Shown here one piece after another: positions 1-8,841 of a DNA stretch of 64,000 nucleotides. The notes below the pieces were generated by a model. The model searched no databases and had not been told where the DNA came from. It saw only the letters and a program-made list of their open reading frames with translations. The DNA is from Paenibacillus sp. CAA11. GTDB lineage: Bacteria > Bacillota > Bacilli > Paenibacillales > Paenibacillaceae. Position 1 is the first letter of the stretch. Each line of letters opens with the position of its first letter. The stretch lies in contig NZ_CP028922.1 in assembly GCF_003060825.1 (NCBI RefSeq), positions 4,495,001 to 4,559,000 on the forward strand, written 5' to 3'. A program made the position numbers and the translations under genes.

Positions 1-295
1 CTACGGAGCCCAAGAAGATTACTTCGATCATCCCAATACCATCGGCTGGGTTCGGCGCGGAGTATCCGAGTTCAAAGGGTCGGGCTGTGCCGTCATTATT
101 GCAAATGGAGACCATGGAGAGAAGCACATGTTTGTAGGTCAGGAACGCGCAGGCGAGACTTGGATCGACCTAACGGGAAACCGCAAGGATCAGATTCGGA
201 TCGAAGAGGATGGATCGGCGGTCTTCCCCGTGAACGGCGGCAGCGTGTCTGTCTGGGCTCTTCCGACCGAAGACAACAAGCAGGAAGCCTCATAA
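1..295 (+). CDS. alpha-amylase (GH13), C-terminal part, 5' truncated by window edge
   Basis: The frame starting at base 2 is open for 97 codons to a TAA at 293-295. It reads like the C-terminal beta domain (domain C) of liquefying alpha-amylases of the B. licheniformis/B. stearothermophilus type: YGAQEDYFDHPNTIGWVRRG, then VGQERAGETW, DLTGNR, and the closing VNGGSVSVWALP. Only the last ~97 residues are visible, so the catalytic barrel lies to the left of the window. The enzyme would hydrolyse internal alpha-1,4 bonds in starch and is probably secreted, though no signal peptide can be seen here. Its last 106 bases lie antisense to the end of the convergent epimerase gene. Confidence 0.88.
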   Translation, partial: YGAQEDYFDHPNTIGWVRRGVSEFKGSGCAVIIANGDHGEKHMFVGQERAGETWIDLTGNRKDQIRIEEDGSAVFPVNGGSVSVWALPTEDNKQEAS

Positions 296-1194
296 TGCAC
301 GGTCTCCTGGAGCCCGTCAGACAGCGAATAGACCGGCTCCCAGTCCAGCAGCCGCCGGGCTTTGCGATTATCCAGCAGGCTGTGGACGATATCCCCTTCC
401 ACCGCACGCTCATAGAGTAGCTGGCGGTGTGGAGGGGTAAGTCCTTCAAGCAGATGCAGCAAGGCAGCAATCGATACCGGCTGACGGCTGCTGATATTCA
501 TGACCTCCCGGTCCCCCCGGGTAAGTGCGGCGATATTGGCCTCAGCGACGTCCTTCACATAAATGAAATCCCGGGTCTGTGTCCCATCCCCTCGGATGGT
601 CACGGGCAGCTTATGCAGCAGCCGATCGATAAATATGGCCACTACGCCGCCTTCTCCCCCGGAGGTTTGCCGCATGCCATATACATTGGCATACCGCAGT
701 ATTCCATAGTTGAGGCCATATCGCTCCGCAAAGGTCTGTATGTACATTTCCGAGACCCGCTTTGACATACCGTAGAACGACAAAGGCGAGGTTTCGTGAT
801 CCTCCCCGATCGGCAGCTCTATGGGATTGCCGTACACGGCGGCAGATGAGGAGAAAATCACCTTCTTCACTTCATAGCGGACGCATTGCCGAAGCAGATG
901 AATCGTGCCCATAATATTCGTCTTCGCATCGACGAAGGGGTCCTGCAAAGAGCGCTTCACGCTGATTTGGCCTGCCAGGTGAATGCAGTAATCCGGACGC
1001 TCTTGTTCAAATATATCTGCCAGCTGCTCTGACCCTATATCCAAGTCGTAGTAGTTCACCTGGCCCTTAAGACCAAGCTGCTCCTTCCCCCCTGGCGCAT
1101 AGTCGATGACAGCAACTTCATAGCCGCGGGCAACCAGCAGTTCAACAGTATGGCGGCCAATAAATCCGGCTCCACCAGTAACGAGTACCTTCAT
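190..1194 (-). CDS. NAD-dependent epimerase/dehydratase (GalE-like sugar nucleotide epimerase)
   Basis: A 334-residue extended short-chain dehydrogenase. The N-terminal Rossmann motif is VTGGAGFIG (residues 5-13), the catalytic motif is YGMSK (Tyr-x-x-x-Lys) near residue 141, and RDFIYVKDVAEA is typical of UDP-glucose/UDP-GlcNAc 4-epimerases and related dehydratases. The ATG follows GGAGG at a good distance. It is the last gene of the polysaccharide operon, 142 bases after the LCP gene, and probably supplies a galactose-type nucleotide sugar; the exact substrate cannot be read from sequence. Family members normally stop soon after the motif seen here as LSDGLQETV. The last ~35 codons run antisense through the amylase gene end and look like read-through into non-homologous sequence. 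Confidence 0.85.
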   Translation of the reverse strand: MKVLVTGGAGFIGRHTVELLVARGYEVAVIDYAPGGKEQLGLKGQVNYYDLDIGSEQLADIFEQERPDYCIHLAGQISVKRSLQDPFVDAKTNIMGTIHLLRQCVRYEVKKVIFSSSAAVYGNPIELPIGEDHETSPLSFYGMSKRVSEMYIQTFAERYGLNYGILRYANVYGMRQTSGGEGGVVAIFIDRLLHKLPVTIRGDGTQTRDFIYVKDVAEANIAALTRGDREVMNISSRQPVSIAALLHLLEGLTPPHRQLLYERAVEGDIVHSLLDNRKARRLLDWEPVYSLSDGLQETVHYEASCLLSSVGRAQTDTLPPFTGKTADPSSSIRI

Positions 1195-1336
1195 CGTTCC
1201 TCCGACTCTCCATTCTTCTATACATAGTTATCAATCAATGTATGACTTGGCCTATCCAAATATACCGTAAGATGTAAGCTAGCGCCCTGATCAAGATCCC
1301 ATGTACAGTAAGATGAACGAAGGCAGCATGCGGCAA

Positions 1337-2347
1337 TCAGCGCACGGAATAGGCCTTCCGAAGCTTCTCCCACTCCGTCATATCGGGAACCCAGTAGTAG
1401 AGCTCTGCCTTCACCATGGGGTCCCATGCGCGCTTGCCTTCACCCGGAAGCTGGTCATAGCTCAGGTGGTTCCCCTTCAGATCTTTGGCCAGCCAAGCAA
1501 GGCTCACCAAATCTCCATCCTCCAGATTGGTATCCACCAAGTCCTCACGAATTTCCTCAATCAGCGGCTTGATCCGGAGCAAATTTCTGGGCTCAAGCAG
1601 CTTGTTAATCAACGCCTTCAACGCCTGAGCTTGATGCTCTTGGCGTCCTTGATCCCCTCCCGGGAGAGAACGGCGCTCACGGACGAAATGAAGGGCGGTC
1701 TCTCCATTCAAATGAACTTCCCCTTTAGGCAGGGTCTGCTGTGCATAAGTTAGCGTAACCGGCTCATCCAGCTCTAAGTCCAGTCCGCCAATCTTATCGA
1801 CAAATCGTTCAAAGCCGGCAAAATCGGTTTTGACATAATAATTGATCTTACAGCTGCACAAATTACTGACAGCCTGTAGAGCCGCCTCTGTCCCCGCATG
1901 GCTTCCGCTCTTGCGCTCGCCCAGGATGTGAGCATGGTTGATCTTCGTATAGCCAATCCCCGGAAGCTGCACTCTCGTATCGCGCGGAATCGACAGCAGC
2001 CGGACCTTCCGCAATTCAGGATCGACATGAATCAGCATCAGCACATCGGTTCGGGAGCTTTCCGCCCCCCTTGCATCAATCCCGAGCAGAAGCAGGTTGA
2101 AGCCATCGAGCTTTAGCGATTCTGCTTGAGAGGGTGCGCTTGGTTCAGCGGCTGAGTTTGCCTGTTCTCCCAGAGGGCTCCCTGCCTGGAGCATTCCTAC
2201 TGCCTTCTGGGGAGCGACCAGCACCGGGAGCTGCTGCGGACGGAAGTGGCGGCCAGGCTCCCACTCTAAGTAGGCGAAGATGCCAAAAAAAATAAGCAGC
2301 ACTAAAGTCGAAGCCGCTGCGATCAGCCACTTGGTTCGGCGTCTCAT
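1337..2347 (-). CDS. LytR-CpsA-Psr (LCP) family wall-polymer ligase
   Basis: A 336-residue protein with one N-terminal membrane segment (about residues 7-27), a Pro/Ser/Ala-rich linker and an extracellular LCP domain from about residue 80. Diagnostic motifs are LLLGIDARG, LLSIPRDTRV and INHAH, which carry the conserved Asp/Arg residues that bind the pyrophosphate of polyprenyl-linked glycans. LCP enzymes move polymers from undecaprenyl pyrophosphate to peptidoglycan. Its start overlaps the stop of the upstream sugar-phosphate transferase gene by one base (TGATG), so it is translationally coupled to the EPS operon. This suggests that at least part of the polymer ends up wall-bound rather than free; that is inference. 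Confidence 0.92.
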   Translation of the reverse strand: MRRRTKWLIAAASTLVLLIFFGIFAYLEWEPGRHFRPQQLPVLVAPQKAVGMLQAGSPLGEQANSAAEPSAPSQAESLKLDGFNLLLLGIDARGAESSRTDVLMLIHVDPELRKVRLLSIPRDTRVQLPGIGYTKINHAHILGERKSGSHAGTEAALQAVSNLCSCKINYYVKTDFAGFERFVDKIGGLDLELDEPVTLTYAQQTLPKGEVHLNGETALHFVRERRSLPGGDQGRQEHQAQALKALINKLLEPRNLLRIKPLIEEIREDLVDTNLEDGDLVSLAWLAKDLKGNHLSYDQLPGEGKRAWDPMVKAELYYWVPDMTEWEKLRKAYSVR

Positions 2348-3717
2348 CAGGCTTCCTCCCTGATGAGGGGAGCATCCTTCTGGACTACGCCCCTAGCAGG
2401 CTCCCGGTGCACCATAACCCGCAAGGTCTGGAGCATAATCTGCAGATCCAGCAGAGGGGAGTAGCTGTTGATATACATCAGATCAAACCGCAGCTTATCG
2501 GAGGGGTCAGTAGTATAGTTGCCCATCACCTGGGCGAGCCCTGTCAGTCCAGGCTTCACCATGAACCGCTGGGAATAATGCGGCAGCTCTTCCTTAAAGC
2601 GCTCGGTAAAAAAGGCGCGTTCCGGACGGGGACCGACCAGACTCATATGCCCTAGCAGCACATTGATGAGCTGGGGCAGCTCATCCAGCCGCGTGGCCCG
2701 AATCCACTGACCAAGCCGGGTGATGCGGGCATCTGCAGCTCCGGCCAACACCGGGCCCGTGGCCGCCTCCGCATTCTCCACCATGCTGCGAAATTTATAC
2801 AGCAGGAAAGGCCTCTCATAACGGCCCAAGCGCTCCTGCACAAAGAAGGCGGAGCCTTTGGAGGTCAGAGGGATCAGAACGCACAACAACAGCATGACCG
2901 GAGAGGCCAAGATGAGCAGCGCCAGGGAGAAGATGACATCGGCCGCTCTTTTGACCAGCCGCTCCCAGGGGTCAAGCTGAGGGGGAAGCAAAGAGTACAG
3001 CAAAAGATCATCCAGCTGCTGCGTTTCAGCCTTCTGCAGGGTTAGTTCATAAAAATCGGGGACCAGGAGCACCTCAATGCGCCGCTCTCCTGCCATGCGG
3101 ATCAGCCGGTTCCTTAAGGAAGGGGCCACGCCCTGCCCGATCATCAGCACATCAACCTGGTCCCATATGCCTTCCTGCAGTCTGCTCGAGGCCTCCTGAC
3201 CGCGCAGGACACGGATGATATCAAACCAGGCGGAGCCTGCATGGTTCACGCGGTCCAACAAGGCGCTCGCAGAAGGCTCCGTTCCCGTGACGACCAGTGC
3301 GCGGCGTCTGGCATGAAGTGCGCGCTGCAGCAGAAATAACAACAGCCTCACCCCGAACGTCAGGGCGATTTGAATGAGAAAGGCCATGAAAACAACGGTG
3401 CGCGGCAGACTGAAGGTCTTCAGCCAATAATTCAGCACAATGAGAAAGACAGCAATGAATGCATGGGCCAGCACCAGATTGTACAGCAGCTTGCCCGGCT
3501 GCTGTCTTCCGGCAAAGTCATACAGGTGAAACAAGTAATAAGCCGAGACGGTAAGCACGCCCAGCCAAGGGGCGTATTGCAGGAACGAAGTCCATTCCGC
3601 CACCGGAATGCCGGATGGGAATTTCAGCCCGTAGGCCAGCAGATACACTCCATAAACAAACAATATATCAAGCAGCAGTACAGCCGCCTTCAAGCTGCTC
3701 CAGCGGAACAACCTCAT
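2347..3717 (-). CDS. polyprenyl-phosphate sugar-phosphate transferase (exopolysaccharide initiating enzyme)
   Basis: 456 residues in the usual layout of large polyisoprenyl-phosphate hexose-1-phosphate transferases: about four N-terminal membrane helices (residues 8-110), a Rossmann-like middle part, one hydrophobic hairpin (VIFSLALLILASPVMLLL) and a C-terminal catalytic domain with KFRSM, a DELPQLINVL block, LVGPRPE and KPGLTGLAQV. The enzyme puts the first sugar phosphate on undecaprenyl phosphate at the inner face of the membrane, starting repeat-unit assembly. It overlaps the upstream GT gene by four bases (ATGA) and the downstream LCP gene by one. Which sugar is transferred is unknown. 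Confidence 0.93.
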   Translation of the reverse strand: MRLFRWSSLKAAVLLLDILFVYGVYLLAYGLKFPSGIPVAEWTSFLQYAPWLGVLTVSAYYLFHLYDFAGRQQPGKLLYNLVLAHAFIAVFLIVLNYWLKTFSLPRTVVFMAFLIQIALTFGVRLLLFLLQRALHARRRALVVTGTEPSASALLDRVNHAGSAWFDIIRVLRGQEASSRLQEGIWDQVDVLMIGQGVAPSLRNRLIRMAGERRIEVLLVPDFYELTLQKAETQQLDDLLLYSLLPPQLDPWERLVKRAADVIFSLALLILASPVMLLLCVLIPLTSKGSAFFVQERLGRYERPFLLYKFRSMVENAEAATGPVLAGAADARITRLGQWIRATRLDELPQLINVLLGHMSLVGPRPERAFFTERFKEELPHYSQRFMVKPGLTGLAQVMGNYTTDPSDKLRFDLMYINSYSPLLDLQIMLQTLRVMVHREPARGVVQKDAPLIREEA

Positions 3718-4871
3718 GCCTGACTTCCTCCCTTTCTCTCTCCCGGATCAAGCAAGGCGGCATAAACCTCCTCCAGCCTGGCTCGAACCGGATCCAGTGC
3801 ATATTTTGCAGCCTTGCGCTGGCTGCTTGCGCCCATCTGCGTGCGCAGTAAAGGATCATCATACAGCCTGCGCAGGGCCCCAGCAGTCGCCCGGTAGTCC
3901 CCAACCGGGACGACAAAGCCATTCTCCTCCGGCTGCACCAGCTCCCGGCTGCCCCGGACATCGGTGACAACGAGCGGCTTGCCTGCGGCCAAACCCTCCA
4001 GCAGCACCTTGGGCAGACCCTCCCGCCGCGAGACCAGCGCCACGACGTCGGCAGCCTGCATCCACTGCGCGATATCGCGGCGGTAACCGAGAAAGCGCAC
4101 AGCCTGCTCCAGCTGGAGGCGGGAGACCAGCTCCCGGCAGCGAAGCTCCCAACCTCCGGCTCCGGCGAGCAGAAGGATAACCGGTATGCCCTCCCGGATC
4201 AGCTCATGAACAGCCCGAATCAGCTGCTCCTGATTCTTGTTGCGGTTCAGCTCGGCCGCGCAGAGCACGATCATCGGCCTGGCCGCTGAAGCCTGCAGTC
4301 CCAGTCCGCTGAGCAGCTGCTCCTCTGCCGGGCCCTCAATCGGCTCCAGCTGGACGCCGACCCCGGGAAGCTGCAGCGCATGGCGGCGTACCGGGAAGTG
4401 CGCGGCACGGCGATAATCCTCCTCATTCAAGGTAATGAGCACATCGGTCCAGCGAGCCATGAGCCGCTCCAGCGGATAATAGAGCAGCCAGTTCAGCAGC
4501 GGAGCGCCTCGGTAAAAGTGAAAGCCGTGCGCGGTGTACACCACATTCCTCAGGCCAGCGCAGGCTGCCGCCAGGCGGGTAATCAGCGCGGCATTCGGGG
4601 TATGGGTATGAATGAATTCATACCGCTCCTGCCGAAAGCAGCCAAGAAGCTGGCGCAGCGCCGCCCAGTTCCCTAGAGACAGCGGGCTGCGGCTGAAGGG
4701 AACATCCACGCAGCGCACTCCCGCCTGCTCCACCTCATCCCGCAGGGCATCGGCTCCGGCATACGCATGCACCTCGTAGCCCTTTTCCCGAAGATCGCGG
4801 AGAAAGGGGAGGTGAAAGTGGGCCAGATGAGAATATACAGTGGCCGTATAAGCGATCTTTTTTGTTTCCAA
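3714..4871 (-). CDS. glycosyltransferase family 4 (repeat-unit assembly)
   Basis: 385 residues with the two Rossmann domains of GT-B retaining glycosyltransferases: an N-terminal Glyco_transf_4-like acceptor domain (EFIHTHTPNAA, VYTAHGFHFY) and a C-terminal Glycos_transf_1 domain (SRREGLPKVLLEGLAAGKP, with the conserved Glu pair binding the donor nucleotide). The HGFHF signature is common in EpsD/CapM-like enzymes that extend the lipid-linked repeat unit. The start is TTG, nine or so bases after AGGAGG. It lies 11 bases after the previous GT gene and overlaps the next gene by four bases. Donor and linkage are not predictable. Confidence 0.9.
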   Translation of the reverse strand: METKKIAYTATVYSHLAHFHLPFLRDLREKGYEVHAYAGADALRDEVEQAGVRCVDVPFSRSPLSLGNWAALRQLLGCFRQERYEFIHTHTPNAALITRLAAACAGLRNVVYTAHGFHFYRGAPLLNWLLYYPLERLMARWTDVLITLNEEDYRRAAHFPVRRHALQLPGVGVQLEPIEGPAEEQLLSGLGLQASAARPMIVLCAAELNRNKNQEQLIRAVHELIREGIPVILLLAGAGGWELRCRELVSRLQLEQAVRFLGYRRDIAQWMQAADVVALVSRREGLPKVLLEGLAAGKPLVVTDVRGSRELVQPEENGFVVPVGDYRATAGALRRLYDDPLLRTQMGASSQRKAAKYALDPVRARLEEVYAALLDPGERKGGSQA

Positions 4872-4882
4872 CAGACTTCCTC

Positions 4883-6019
4883 CTATCCCTCCACCAGCGG
4901 CCTCTGAGACTCGCTTCGGCCCTGTTCGAGATACATGCCGACCCAGCGCTCCACAACCTTATTGAGTTCATAGCCTTCAAGCACATGAGCCCTGGCGTTT
5001 CTCCCCATCTCCTGTCTCTCGCTTAAGGAGGTAAGCCTCATTCGCAGCATCGCTTCCGCCAGCGCATCCGGGTTGGACGGCTCGACCAGCCAGCCGCCGC
5101 CTCCATCCTGCACAATCTCTGCATTGCCTCCGACATCTGTGGCCACCATCGGGAGCTCGCAGGCGGACGCTTCAAGCAGCACCATGGGGAGCCCCTCCCA
5201 GCGTGAGGACATCACGAAGGCATCTGCGGCATTCATGAGTCCCGTCATATCGCTCTGTAGGCCGAGAAAATGAACCTGGGAGGCGATGCCAAGCTCTCGG
5301 GCAAGCTGCTCTGCGGCTGGACGGCAGGGACCATCCCCGGCCAAAAGGAGATGGCTTGAAGGGGCCTCAGGCAGCGTGCGGGCATAAGCCTTCAGCAGGC
5401 TGGTGTGATCCTTCTCTGGAACGAACCGGCCGGCTGCAAGCCAAATGAATTCTCCCCCGACCCCAAGCTCCTTACGCTTTGCAGCCCTCAGCTTCTCATC
5501 CCGGGCATACCGCGACAGGTCCACCCCATTGGGCATCCGGCTAATCTTGGAAGCAGGCGCCGCCTTGATGTCCACATACCGCTGAACGGCCCGTTCGCTT
5601 ACATTCGTCGTCCAGTCGCACAGCGGATCGGTCAGACGATACAGCCATTCCCGAAGCCTGCCGCCCTCCTGCATATTGTGCGCCGTACAGATGAGCCGCG
5701 GCATGCGGCAGATCAAACGGGTCAGCCGAACTAACAGATTGGCATGAACCATATGACTGTGAATGACATCCGGACGGAAGCTGCGGATATAACCAGCCAG
5801 CCTGAATATGGCGCGTGGATCAGGCAGGCCTCTCTTCATGCCGAGGGAGAGCACGCTCGCCCCCTCCTGCTCCAGTTCCTGTACAAAACCCTCTGGCTTA
5901 AGCAGGCTGATGACCTGCACCTCCCAGCCCCTACGGCGAAGTCCCCGGCACAGCTGCACGACCTGATTCTCCGCCCCGCCGCAGGAAAGCCCCGTTAGGA
6001 TGAACATGATCTTGTTCAA
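4883..6019 (-). CDS. glycosyltransferase family 4
   Basis: GT-B glycosyltransferase of about 378 residues, with FILTGLSCGGAENQV at the N terminus (typical first strand and loop of GT4 enzymes), SHMVHANLL and CTAHNMQEGG in the acceptor domain, and SRWEGLPMVLLEASACELP in the donor domain. The longest frame would begin with GTG at 6046, but a clear AAAGGAG sits nine bases before the TTG at 6019, so that start is preferred; an ATG follows at 6007. Either way the start lies inside the 3' end of the polymerase gene (overlap about 89 bases). Probable role: adding a sugar to the repeat unit. Donor unknown. Confidence 0.88.
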   Translation of the reverse strand: MNKIMFILTGLSCGGAENQVVQLCRGLRRRGWEVQVISLLKPEGFVQELEQEGASVLSLGMKRGLPDPRAIFRLAGYIRSFRPDVIHSHMVHANLLVRLTRLICRMPRLICTAHNMQEGGRLREWLYRLTDPLCDWTTNVSERAVQRYVDIKAAPASKISRMPNGVDLSRYARDEKLRAAKRKELGVGGEFIWLAAGRFVPEKDHTSLLKAYARTLPEAPSSHLLLAGDGPCRPAAEQLARELGIASQVHFLGLQSDMTGLMNAADAFVMSSRWEGLPMVLLEASACELPMVATDVGGNAEIVQDGGGGWLVEPSNPDALAEAMLRMRLTSLSERQEMGRNARAHVLEGYELNKVVERWVGMYLEQGRSESQRPLVEG

Positions 6020-7649
6020 CTTGGCTTTCTCCTTTCCTTTCCGCACTGCGGTAGAATGCCAAGGCCATTACCGCGAGCAGCACATATTCATAGTTGTAGC
6101 CGAAGTCCCCGCTGATCATCGCGTATCCCAGGGCCTGCATCAGCAGAGCACAGACCACTGGGCTCTTTCTGGCTGCCCAAAGACCCGTGCCTACGGCCAG
6201 TAACCACAGCACAAGCCCGGTAAGTCCCTGCTCCCCGGCGATCTCCAGCGCAACATTGTGGGGGAAATCCCGGGCCACCGGAGGGGACAAAGCTCCGAGT
6301 CCGGCACCGAACATCGGATGCTCCTCCAGCAGCCTTATTGCTCCTTCCTGAAGAACCATCCGGCCGATAAAATTGTTATCTCCCTCCAAGCTGTTCTTAT
6401 CGAACAGCACGGTGAAGCGGCTGCCTTGGATTTGCTCTGCAAGCGAATCACCGTACAGCGAAAGCCCGGCCGTAGAGAGAACGAGTAAACCTATGCCGCA
6501 AGCCGCAAGCCGTCTTAGCATCCGCTGGCTACAAGCATGCCTTTTCTTCCAGGAGATGTAGATCAGCACCAGCACATTAGCAATGACAAAGGCGGCCAGC
6601 GGGCCCCGTGACTGCGTGCTGAGCGCAGACGCCCCGGCAGCTAAAAGTGCTACCAGCCTTAGCGGCAGCGGGATTCGCCTCCCCCAGAGACATACCGCCA
6701 CCGTGAGGAGTGAGATTCGGGCGTTGAAGATCGGATTGCTGCCCGGGAGCGTAAGCCGGCCTGGATACTCTTCCATATAAACGCCAAAGCTTAAGTGCAC
6801 GATGGCATACACCAGTCCGAAAAAAGCTACGATGCTCCAGGAGAACTTCCCATATTTCCTATATAGGATGTATGTATATAAAGCCGGGATCATTCCCCGG
6901 ATCAGCAGAATTTGTTCCTTCTTCAGTCCTGCGCTGTCGACAGGGGACCAGGCCAGCGTAAATAAGCTGTAGATAAAGAAAACCGCCCATAGTCCAAGCC
7001 CCACCCAGGAAAGCTCCTTGCTGATGTGGCCTAGCGCAAGCTGGCCGCTGCGGGACTCTCTGCTGCACGGCTCTTCGCTGCGGGACTCTCCACTGCCTGA
7101 CCCAACACTGCCCGTCTCCACGCCGCCCGCCCCTCTGCAGCCTGACTCTCCGCTGCTGGGCTCCCCACTGCCTGACCCTCCGCTGCTCGACCTTCTACTG
7201 CCTGACCTTCTGCTGCCAGGCCCAACACTGCCAGAATCTCTGCCACTCGGCTCTCTGCTGCTGGACTCTCCGTTGCCTGAACCACCACTCCCACCACTGC
7301 CCGTCTCCACGCTCCTTCTCACCTGTACAGTACCGGATTCTAGCGGCGCCCCCGGTTCATAGGCGGCAGCGCCTCGCTCCCCTCTTGAGACCGGCCTAGG
7401 CAGCAAGCTGCTTCCCGGCTTCCAAAGCAAGGCCAACATAACAGGCAGCAGGGGCAAGGCAACGAGCAGCAGCAAAGCATCACCGGGAAGAAACTGCTTG
7501 TAAAAGTAACCGAACATGTCGAAATACACCGTAAATGCAAACAAATATGCTGCATTCAGCTTGGCGCCCAGCTGAATGACACACTGGGTATAGAACAAAG
7601 CCGCAATGAGCAGCAGCATAAGAATCAAGCCCGTCTCCACGCTCACCAT
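5931..7649 (-). CDS. O-antigen polymerase/ligase-like membrane protein (Wzy) with Ser/Gly-rich insert
   Basis: 572 residues with about ten membrane segments. The region around SLLTVAVCLWGRR, TQSRGPLAAFVIANVL and GAGLGALSPPVARDFPHNV matches the Wzy_C/O-antigen ligase family, including its periplasmic loop ahead of the PHN motif. It would join lipid-linked repeat units outside the membrane. Between the third and fourth membrane segments (about residues 100-205) lies a long low-complexity stretch of Ser, Gly, Glu and Arg encoded by a minisatellite, which is unusual for the family. The last ~40 residues (after FYRSAERKG) are hydrophilic and overlap the next gene. The start ATG follows AGAAGG and overlaps the upstream GT gene by seven bases. 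Confidence 0.85.
   Translation of the reverse strand: MVSVETGLILMLLLIAALFYTQCVIQLGAKLNAAYLFAFTVYFDMFGYFYKQFLPGDALLLLVALPLLPVMLALLWKPGSSLLPRPVSRGERGAAAYEPGAPLESGTVQVRRSVETGSGGSGGSGNGESSSREPSGRDSGSVGPGSRRSGSRRSSSGGSGSGEPSSGESGCRGAGGVETGSVGSGSGESRSEEPCSRESRSGQLALGHISKELSWVGLGLWAVFFIYSLFTLAWSPVDSAGLKKEQILLIRGMIPALYTYILYRKYGKFSWSIVAFFGLVYAIVHLSFGVYMEEYPGRLTLPGSNPIFNARISLLTVAVCLWGRRIPLPLRLVALLAAGASALSTQSRGPLAAFVIANVLVLIYISWKKRHACSQRMLRRLAACGIGLLVLSTAGLSLYGDSLAEQIQGSRFTVLFDKNSLEGDNNFIGRMVLQEGAIRLLEEHPMFGAGLGALSPPVARDFPHNVALEIAGEQGLTGLVLWLLAVGTGLWAARKSPVVCALLMQALGYAMISGDFGYNYEYVLLAVMALAFYRSAERKGESQVEQDHVHPNGAFLRRGGESGRAAVPGTSP
7041..7318. repeat. coding minisatellite in the polymerase gene
   Basis: An imperfect tandem array with units of roughly 9 to 24 bases built from phrases such as CTGCCTGAC, CTCTCCGCTG and CCACTGCCC (plus strand). 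On the coding (minus) strand it encodes Ser/Gly/Glu/Arg-rich residues in frame. All visible unit changes keep multiples of three, so the polymerase frame stays open. Such arrays often change copy number by slippage or recombination. Confidence 0.8.
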
Positions 7650-8791
7650 GATCGCCTTCTATCTGCAATCTGCTGCATATAGACTGTTCTTGCCGCCTCT
7701 TTGACTGAAGTATCCAAATGCTGAACCTCCTCTGGCTCAATTCGCCGGCCGCGCCAAGCCTCAACAAAGGCATCGATCTCCCGGAGGCAGCGTCCTGTGC
7801 TGCCTGGCTCATTGGGCAGCTCCAGCAGGAAGGGAACCGGGACGGCGAAGTCGGTCTCCTGGTAGGCGGCTATAACCGGCAGCCCGTTCGCCAGATACTC
7901 GCGAACCTTCAAGGGAGAGGCCTCCTTCATATGCTTGCGATATAGAGCAAGCGTTCCTACCGCCACATCGGCCTGGTCCAATAAAGGCTGGTACTCGGTC
8001 CGGGAGAGCACTCCATGGAACACCATATTGGCCGGTGCTGGATGGCCGAGCTCCTCAGGCCCAACGCCGACAATATCGAACTGCCAGTCCGGTCTCGCCT
8101 TTGCTAGGGCCGCCAATTCATCGACTCCATGCCAGGACTGCCCAGGCGAACCGAGAAAGATCAGCCGTACAGGAGAGGCAAAGAGAGCCGCCGCCGCCAT
8201 ACCGCTCTGCCCAGCTGCCGCCATGGCAGACTGCGCCTTCGGCAGCAATCCCCGATTGTACCGGGCAAGCTCGATTCCATTGCCGATAATCATCTTGTCC
8301 TTTGCATACCGCTCGAAATGGCGCTCCCCGGCCAGCTCTGCACTAACGAATACAAAACCCCCAGCAGCTCTGAGCACAGCACTTCGGGTCAGCCGGTGGT
8401 AGATATATCGGAGGGTGCTGCGCTTAGACATCCTCAGCTCGGACACATCATTCGTATTGATCTCAAGAACCGACGGATAACGGCCTAACAGCCGCGGCAA
8501 AGAGCAGTAATACATGTCGAACCGATGGTAGACACAATCGGGCTGCCAGTGGCGGATTTTGCGGGTAAGCCTGCAGAAATCCGCCACTCTCCGGATTCCT
8601 CCGCGATAAGTCTGGACGATCACCGGATAATCCGCTATTTTCTCGGTCCAGCCCACATCCGTGCAGCGTGTGAACAGAAACAGGGACGGCTCATGCCCGA
8701 GCCGCTTCCAAGCGATCAGCTGGTCGGCCACCTTCTTGATTACACCGCTCTCCGGCCCATCGTTCCAATGCATAAGATAGGCGATCTTCAA
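7643..8791 (-). CDS. glycosyltransferase family 4
   Basis: 382 residues. The start is TTG with GAGGAGG upstream and N-terminal residues KIAYLMHWNDGPESGV, a GT4-type first strand. The C-terminal half has IFLGSPGQSWHGVDEL and ASPLKVREYLANGLPVIAA, the donor-site region of Glycos_transf_1 enzymes in which the EYLA Glu contacts the nucleotide sugar. An Ala-rich insertion (around residues 180-205) interrupts the linker. It is the first of the three GT4 genes in transcription order and overlaps the polymerase start by seven bases. It likely works on the lipid-linked repeat; donor unknown. Confidence 0.88.
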   Translation of the reverse strand: MKIAYLMHWNDGPESGVIKKVADQLIAWKRLGHEPSLFLFTRCTDVGWTEKIADYPVIVQTYRGGIRRVADFCRLTRKIRHWQPDCVYHRFDMYYCSLPRLLGRYPSVLEINTNDVSELRMSKRSTLRYIYHRLTRSAVLRAAGGFVFVSAELAGERHFERYAKDKMIIGNGIELARYNRGLLPKAQSAMAAAGQSGMAAAALFASPVRLIFLGSPGQSWHGVDELAALAKARPDWQFDIVGVGPEELGHPAPANMVFHGVLSRTEYQPLLDQADVAVGTLALYRKHMKEASPLKVREYLANGLPVIAAYQETDFAVPVPFLLELPNEPGSTGRCLREIDAFVEAWRGRRIEPEEVQHLDTSVKEAARTVYMQQIADRRRSW

Positions 8792-8841
8792 GCCTTAAGC
8801 CCCTCCTCTCCACTTCAATTACATAAACGTGCTGCCTCTAG

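Noticed and set aside
7018..7362. Leu/Pro-rich plus-strand ORF over the minisatellite
   Set aside because: A repeat-driven antisense shadow of the polymerase gene.
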